From Zoogloea sp. 1C4 (lineage in GTDB: Bacteria > Pseudomonadota > Gammaproteobacteria > Burkholderiales > Rhodocyclaceae): a stretch of DNA of 64,000 nt. Made by a program: the position numbers and the translations under genes. The notes under the pieces are model-generated. The model was not told the DNA's origin, made no database searches, and saw only the letters and a list, made by a program, of their open reading frames with translations. Of the stretch, positions 59,770-64,000 are shown in pieces; the stretch's first letter is position 1, and the number at the start of each line of letters is the position of its first letter. The stretch is taken from assembly GCF_009469605.1 (NCBI RefSeq), contig NZ_SSXU01000002.1, forward strand, positions 50,216 to 114,215. Reading direction: 5' to 3'.

Positions 59770-61913
59770 GCTGCGGCCTCCCGGGGGGCGACCGGTGCCG
59801 GCCCGCCCTGCAGTTTGCGAAGGACTTCATTGCGGGGGCCGTCGAGGACAACCCGGCCCTGGTCGAGCACCACCAGCCGATCCACCAGCGGCAGCATGGC
59901 CGTGCGGTGGGTGACGAGGAGCATGGTGGTGCCCTTGATGTTGCGCAGGTTCTCGATCAGGCGGGCTTCGGTGGCCGGGTCCATCATGCTGGAGGGCTCA
60001 TCCAGGAGCAGCATGCGCGGCTGCTGGACCAGGGCGCGGGCGATGGACACCGCCTGACGCTGGCCGCCGGAGAGGCGTTCGCCCCGCTCGCCAACCTGGG
60101 TGCCCAGGCCGTTGGGCATCTGGGCGAGGGTTTCGTCGAGGCACGACAGGCGCAGGGCTTCGAGCATGTCGGCGTCGCTCACCTGGGCGCTGCCGAGGAG
60201 GATGTTCTCGCGGATGTCGCCGTGGAACAGCACCACGTCCTGGGGTACGTAGCCCACCTGGCGGCGCAGGCTCTGGGGTTCGAGCTGGTTCACCGCCATG
60301 CCATCCACCATCACCGCGCCCTGGTCGGGGCTGTAGAGGTTGAGGAGCAGCTTGAACAGGGTGCTCTTGCCGGAGCCGATGCGGCCGATGAAGCCGACCT
60401 TCTCGCCCGGACGAATGGTGAGGTTGAGGCCCTTCAGCAGCGGCGCCGAGTTGGGGTAGGCGAAGTGGGCGTCGCGGAAGTCGATGCGGCCCGACATGCG
60501 CGGCAGGTGCAGGCTGTCGGTGGTCTCGTCGGTGGGTGCCTCCATGATCTTGTCGAGGGCGTCGATGGCCTGGCGGGTCTGCTCGTAGCGCACGATGAGC
60601 GCGGCGATCTGGGTGGCCGGGGTGATGGCGCGGGTGGCGAGCATCGAGCAGGCGATGAGCTGGCCCATGGTCAGGTCGCCGGAGCTGATCATCAGCGCGC
60701 CGAACATCACCAGCAGGATCGAATCCAGGTTGGTGACCAGCAGCGACATGTAGGTGCCGAAGGACGTCCATTCGCGCATCTGCACCGAGTTCTCGGAGAT
60801 CTTGACGGTCAGCATCTCCCACTGGCGGCGGGCCCAGGCTTCGGCGCCGAGGGTCTTGATGGTGTCGACCCCGTTCATCACTTCAAAGAGGTGGGCGGTG
60901 CGCTGGGCCGATTCCTGCATGTTGGCGCCGAGGATGCGGGTGAGCGGCTTGCGGATCATGAACGACACGAAGATCGTCACCGGGATCAGGAGCAGCGGCA
61001 CCAGCACCAGCCAGTGGCCGATGATCCCGATCAGCACCAGGAAGAACAGCATGAAGGGCACGTCGCCCAGCACCGTGAGGGTGGACGAGGTGACGAACTC
61101 ACGCACCGATTCGAAATCCCGCACGATGTTGGCGAGCACGCCGCCAGAGGCCGGTCGGGCCGCCGCGCGCAGGCGCAGGGCCTGGGCGAACACGTGGGAT
61201 GACATGGCCACGTCGGCCTTGCGGGCGGCGGATTCGAGCAGGTAGCTGCGCAGCATCTTGATGACCAGGTCGAACAGGGCCACCACCACCACCGCGCCGG
61301 TGAGCACCCACAGGCTGTCCAGCGCGTTGTTGGGCACCACGCGGTCGTACACCGACATCGTGTAGAAAGGGATCACCGCCGCGAAGACGTTGGTCAGCAC
61401 GGTGGCCAGCAGCGCCCAGCCGTAGATCGGCTTGTTGGCCAGCAGGGTGTCCCAGAACCAGCGGCGCGGACGGGGCAGGTGGTAGAGCAGGCTGCGGGTG
61501 TCGAAGAAAACCATCGGCCGCACGAACCAGGCCACACCCGGATGCTCGGCCACCACCTGTTCGAGGCCCAGCTTCACGGTGCCCTGGATGCCCGCCTGCA
61601 CGCACTCGAAGGTGTCGCCATCGCGGCGCAGCAGCACCAGCGGATCACCCCCTTCGGCGCTGAACACCATCGCCGGCAGCTCCGACGGCTTGAATTCCGG
61701 CACGCCCTTCTTCGCGCGGCTCAGCGACAGACCGCCGCGACGGGCGCACTCGTGCATCTGGGCTTCGGTGATGCAGCCATCCACCACCGGCGTATCGGCC
61801 AGCAGCTGCATCGGATCGGCGCGTTTTCCAAAGAAGTGGGCCAGAAACTGCAACTGGTCGATGACCCCGTCGACCGAAGCTGCGCCGGGTGTTGAAGAAG
61901 GGGATTCGCGCAT
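59766..61913 (-). CDS. Type I secretion ABC transporter (LapB-like)
   Basis: A 715-residue exporter. An N-terminal C39-like domain (about 15-130) lacks the catalytic cysteine, as in HlyB/LapB transporters of non-processed RTX-type substrates. Six membrane helices follow (about 160-440), then the nucleotide-binding domain with Walker A GRIGSGKST (about 508-516), signature LSGGQRQ (about 617) and Walker B LLLDEPSS (about 637). The start MRESPSSTPG was chosen because the open frame before it lacks a domain and a ribosome site. It is the first gene of the operon; the divergent giant adhesin is the obvious substrate. Confidence 0.93.
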   Translation of the reverse strand: MRESPSSTPGAASVDGVIDQLQFLAHFFGKRADPMQLLADTPVVDGCITEAQMHECARRGGLSLSRAKKGVPEFKPSELPAMVFSAEGGDPLVLLRRDGDTFECVQAGIQGTVKLGLEQVVAEHPGVAWFVRPMVFFDTRSLLYHLPRPRRWFWDTLLANKPIYGWALLATVLTNVFAAVIPFYTMSVYDRVVPNNALDSLWVLTGAVVVVALFDLVIKMLRSYLLESAARKADVAMSSHVFAQALRLRAAARPASGGVLANIVRDFESVREFVTSSTLTVLGDVPFMLFFLVLIGIIGHWLVLVPLLLIPVTIFVSFMIRKPLTRILGANMQESAQRTAHLFEVMNGVDTIKTLGAEAWARRQWEMLTVKISENSVQMREWTSFGTYMSLLVTNLDSILLVMFGALMISSGDLTMGQLIACSMLATRAITPATQIAALIVRYEQTRQAIDALDKIMEAPTDETTDSLHLPRMSGRIDFRDAHFAYPNSAPLLKGLNLTIRPGEKVGFIGRIGSGKSTLFKLLLNLYSPDQGAVMVDGMAVNQLEPQSLRRQVGYVPQDVVLFHGDIRENILLGSAQVSDADMLEALRLSCLDETLAQMPNGLGTQVGERGERLSGGQRQAVSIARALVQQPRMLLLDEPSSMMDPATEARLIENLRNIKGTTMLLVTHRTAMLPLVDRLVVLDQGRVVLDGPRNEVLRKLQGGPAPVAPREAAA

Positions 61914-62048
61914 GGGCTGGGTTCTCAATAGGGCGTCTGGGGCTGCCGTCCGGATCGGCGGAAGAGGGGCCGACCGGGGCTGGGGCAGCAGGCTTTCCCA
62001 AGGTTGCGCACGGCTTTCGAGGCGCGGTGGCAACGGTCAGGAGGCGAT

Positions 62049-62067
62049 GGTGCCATAAGGTGCCATA
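62049..62067. repeat. Direct repeats GGTGCCATA upstream of the ABC gene
   Basis: GGTGCCATA occurs twice with starts 10 bases apart, one helical turn, and a partial third element (TGGCA) follows. It lies about 136 bases upstream of the ABC start codon. Such helically phased repeats often bind response regulators. Confidence 0.45.
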
Positions 62068-62163
62068 TGGCAAATGTTAAAAAGTCACGAGTATTCGTTT
62101 TGCAAAATTCACGCCGGGTTGTTTGTGACAAATTTCCTGTCTTTGGTGTCGGCTGGCTTAGGC

Positions 62164-62181
62164 AAATTGACTGAAATTGAC
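62164..62181. repeat. Direct repeats AAATTGAC in the control region
   Basis: AAATTGAC occurs twice with starts exactly 10 bases apart, on one face of the helix. No known regulator site is recognised. A binding site for either divergent promoter is possible. Confidence 0.4.
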
Positions 62182-62484
62182 GATTGCTATGTTTTTGTGG
62201 GCATTGTTCTGGCGAACCCGAGGGTGGTCGGATAAAAATTTCATATTGAGTTAAATGGCCAGCGTTGATTGGGTGCAGTGCGTGGAATAGTTCATGTCGG
62301 GATTTTTCCGGCCTTTTACGGCCCCGGTTGCGAGGTGCGCGATGTCCTTTGAGGTTTGCCGGGGTGTCTTTTTGCCGTGCATTAATCGTTTTAAAACAGT
62401 TGCTTGGTTGCTTTTTTAGGACGTGTTTCAGGGTTTCATCATGGTTGCATCCGGTTTCCTGCGACGCTTTGTTTCAAGTGGGCT

Positions 62485-62501
62485 TGTCGGATTTTTTTAC
62501 A
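62485..62501 (+). promoter_or_regulatory. Candidate activator site (TGT-N11-ACA) of the giant adhesin
   Basis: The motif TGTCGGATTTTTTTACA shares TGTCG and TTTTTACA at the same spacing with the two PEP-CTERM sites. It lies about 121 bases upstream of the -12 element. A half-site on the opposite strand (TGTAAAAATGGCGA at about 62531) may be a second contact. Confidence 0.6.
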
Positions 62502-62608
62502 GGGCTTAGTGGTTTGTGATTTTTTGCAGATGTAAAAATGGCGAAAGGATTCGATAAGCTATTGAGATGAACGATATTTAGTGTTTTTGACAAATAATCG
62601 CATCGAGG

Positions 62609-62624
62609 TGGCCCGTAAATTGCT
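62609..62624 (+). promoter_or_regulatory. Sigma-54 promoter of the giant adhesin
   Basis: The sequence is TGGCCCGTAAATTGCT, with GG and GC 10 bases apart and TTGCT at -12. The expected transcript start is about 70 bases before the adhesin ATG. Confidence 0.87.
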
Positions 62625-62705
62625 GTTTGATCTCCGATTTTCTCGACTCGTCGTGGGCCAGTTCCGGCTTCGGCGGTATCCAAAACAGAAAAGTGGAGAT
62701 CGTTC

Positions 62706-64000
62706 ATGTCAAATACGAGTTACGTAACCAGCGTCTCAGTCTGCGAAGACACCAGTCAAAATTTCGAGTTGTTCGACCTGCTCAAGCAGGCTGATCCCGG
62801 CTACAGCGCAGTCGATCCCGCCAAGATCAAGCTCTACGTCTATGACGGCGCCAAGTGGGTGCTGTCCACCGCGGGTTTCTTCACCGCCGTCGACAAGGAC
62901 ACCCTGACGCTCGACGCGTCCGCCATCCCGAATTTCAACGGCGCCAAGCTCATTCGCGTGCTTGGCTACGACAGCACCGGCAACACCTTCACGCTCGACG
63001 TGACGGTCAACGTGACGCCGGTGAATGACGCACCCTCTGGTGCCGACGAATCCGTCACCGTCGCCAATGGCGACGTCTATGTGCTGGGTCTTGCCGATTT
63101 CGGCTTCACCGATCCGATCGACGGCAACGCCTTCAAGTCCGTCGTCGTGAACGCCGTGCCCGCCAGCGGCGCGCTGCTGCTGAACGGCGTCGCCGTGACC
63201 GCCGGCCAGGAGATCCTCGCCTCCGAGATCGACGCCGGCCACCTCACCTACGTTGCCCCGGCCTCTGCCGGCGGTGACTTCGGCCTCACCTTCCAGGTTC
63301 GTGACGACGGCGGCATCGACCCCGATTGCGGCGGCGTCGATCTTGACGCGACCCCGAACACCATCACCTTCAACGTGCCGTCCCCCGGCCTCGCCACCCT
63401 GGGCGACAAGGTTTGGGAAGACACCAACGCCAACGGCGTGCAGGACGCAGGCGAAGCCGGCATTGCTGGCGTCACCGTCGTGCTGAAGGACGCCGCTGGC
63501 ACCCCGATCAGCACCACCACCACTGACACCAACGGCAACTACAGCTTCACCGTGACCCCCGGCACCTACTCGGTCGCCGTGCAGGCCCCGGCAGGCTACG
63601 TGGTCACCGGTCAGGACCAGGGCGGTAACGACACCACCGACTCCGATGTGAACAGCACCGGTCAGTCCGCCAACGTCACCCTCGTCTCGGGTCAGAACAA
63701 CCCGAACGTGGATGCCGGCCTGTACAAGCTGGCCGAACTGGGCGACAAGGTCTGGCTCGACACCAACAGCAACGGCGTTCAGGACAGCGGCGAAGCCGGT
63801 GTTTCCGGCGTCAAGGTGATCCTGCTCGACGCCGCCGGCAACGCGGTGACCAGCACCACCACCGACGCCAACGGCAACTACCTGTTCTCGAACCTCAAGC
63901 CGGGCACCTACTCGGTCCAGTTCGACAAGACCACCCTGCCGGCCGGCTACGCCTTCACCACCAAGGACGTGGGCGCCGACAGCGCCGACAGCGACGCCGG
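62706..64000 (+). CDS. Giant surface adhesin with SdrD-B repeats, 5' part
   Basis: The frame starts at an ATG preceded by GGAG (MSNTSYVTSVSVCEDTSQNF) and stays open for 431 codons to the window edge, so the gene continues outside. It has no Sec signal, which fits export by the divergent type I system with a C-terminal signal not seen here. Residues about 1-100 form an unknown N-terminal module. A cadherin/Ig-like domain follows (about 100-215: VNDAPSGADESVTV, LNGVAVTAGQEI, LTYVAP). From about residue 232 SdrD-B units begin (LGDKVWEDTNANGVQDAGE), repeating after 339 bases with LGDKVWLDTNSNGVQDSGE. These Ca2+-binding beta-sandwich repeats build long stalks. Final size and C-terminus are unknown. 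Confidence 0.9.
   Translation, partial: MSNTSYVTSVSVCEDTSQNFELFDLLKQADPGYSAVDPAKIKLYVYDGAKWVLSTAGFFTAVDKDTLTLDASAIPNFNGAKLIRVLGYDSTGNTFTLDVTVNVTPVNDAPSGADESVTVANGDVYVLGLADFGFTDPIDGNAFKSVVVNAVPASGALLLNGVAVTAGQEILASEIDAGHLTYVAPASAGGDFGLTFQVRDDGGIDPDCGGVDLDATPNTITFNVPSPGLATLGDKVWEDTNANGVQDAGEAGIAGVTVVLKDAAGTPISTTTTDTNGNYSFTVTPGTYSVAVQAPAGYVVTGQDQGGNDTTDSDVNSTGQSANVTLVSGQNNPNVDAGLYKLAELGDKVWLDTNSNGVQDSGEAGVSGVKVILLDAAGNAVTSTTTDANGNYLFSNLKPGTYSVQFDKTTLPAGYAFTTKDVGADSADSDA

Larger units (their letters stand above)
61914..62705. other. Divergent control region between the secretion operon and the adhesin gene
   Basis: This 792-base stretch is much more A/T-rich than its surroundings. It holds tandem repeats at 62049 and 62164, a TGT-N11-ACA site at 62485, a degenerate half-site at about 62531, and a sigma-54 promoter at 62609. 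Short open frames in it (for instance 62265-62519) have no protein features. It should control the type I operon leftward and the adhesin rightward. Confidence 0.7.

Overview
The window is GC-rich, gene-dense chromosomal DNA from a betaproteobacterium, most likely of the Rhodocyclales (Zoogloea/Azospira/Thauera-like). That placement is an inference from the gene content: PEP-CTERM proteins, a fimT-pilV-pilW-pilX-pilY1-pilE minor pilin cassette, class I fumarase next to a YqhA-like protein, and a PCMT-rhodanese-tolC cluster. No rRNA, tRNA, CRISPR array, prophage or insertion sequence was recognised. Many genes needed a start downstream of the longest open frame; the chosen starts are explained per entry.

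Layout. 1-3.9 kb: end of flgK, flgL, a small lipoprotein and a PilZ protein. 3.9-9 kb: a CoA-transferase and a GntP-type permease driven from a clear sigma-54 promoter, with their sigma-54 activator next to them (short-chain acid or hydroxybutyrate use). 9-12.1 kb: a membrane-anchored HExxH protein and a CbbR/CmpR-like LysR gene divergent from sbtA-sbtB (bicarbonate uptake and its PII-like partner). 12.1-20.6 kb: a MASE-PAS-GGDEF-EAL protein, fumarase, purB, a NemR-like repressor with a nitroreductase, and a VanZ-like protein. 20.7-29.5 kb: a K+ channel with two RCK domains plus a small membrane partner, then the type IV minor pilins. 29.8-36.5 kb: thiC with a TPP riboswitch, a secreted alpha-carbonic anhydrase fused to an adhesin-like domain, and a large hybrid histidine kinase. 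36.6-42.7 kb: a luciferase-like oxidoreductase, a solute-binding protein, a MocR regulator, a pyruvyltransferase-like protein and a Tat-exported Fe superoxide dismutase. 43-50.4 kb: a TetR-RND efflux operon, PCMT, rhodanese and TolC. 50.5-64 kb: a TPR protein, three PEP-CTERM proteins with ubiD between them, a type I secretion operon and the start of a giant SdrD-B-repeat adhesin that runs off the window.

The most interesting signal is regulatory. Two of the three PEP-CTERM genes and the giant adhesin each have a near-consensus sigma-54 promoter (53102-53117, 56396-56411, 62609-62624), and each has a matching upstream motif of the form TGTCG-N4-TTTTTACA (TGT-N11-ACA) 80-140 bp from the -12 element. 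This suggests one sigma-54 activator, plausibly PrsR-like and not encoded here, that switches on exosortase-sorted surface proteins and a type I-secreted adhesin together. That would join two separate export routes into one floc or biofilm matrix programme.

A second theme is inorganic carbon. A bicarbonate transporter with its PII-like partner and CbbR-like regulator lies 20 kb from a periplasmic alpha-carbonic anhydrase. A third is electrophile and oxidant defence: the NemR-like/nitroreductase pair with matching operators, the RND pump with its operator on the promoter, and the exported superoxide dismutase. Cyclic-di-GMP signalling appears as the PilZ and GGDEF-EAL proteins.
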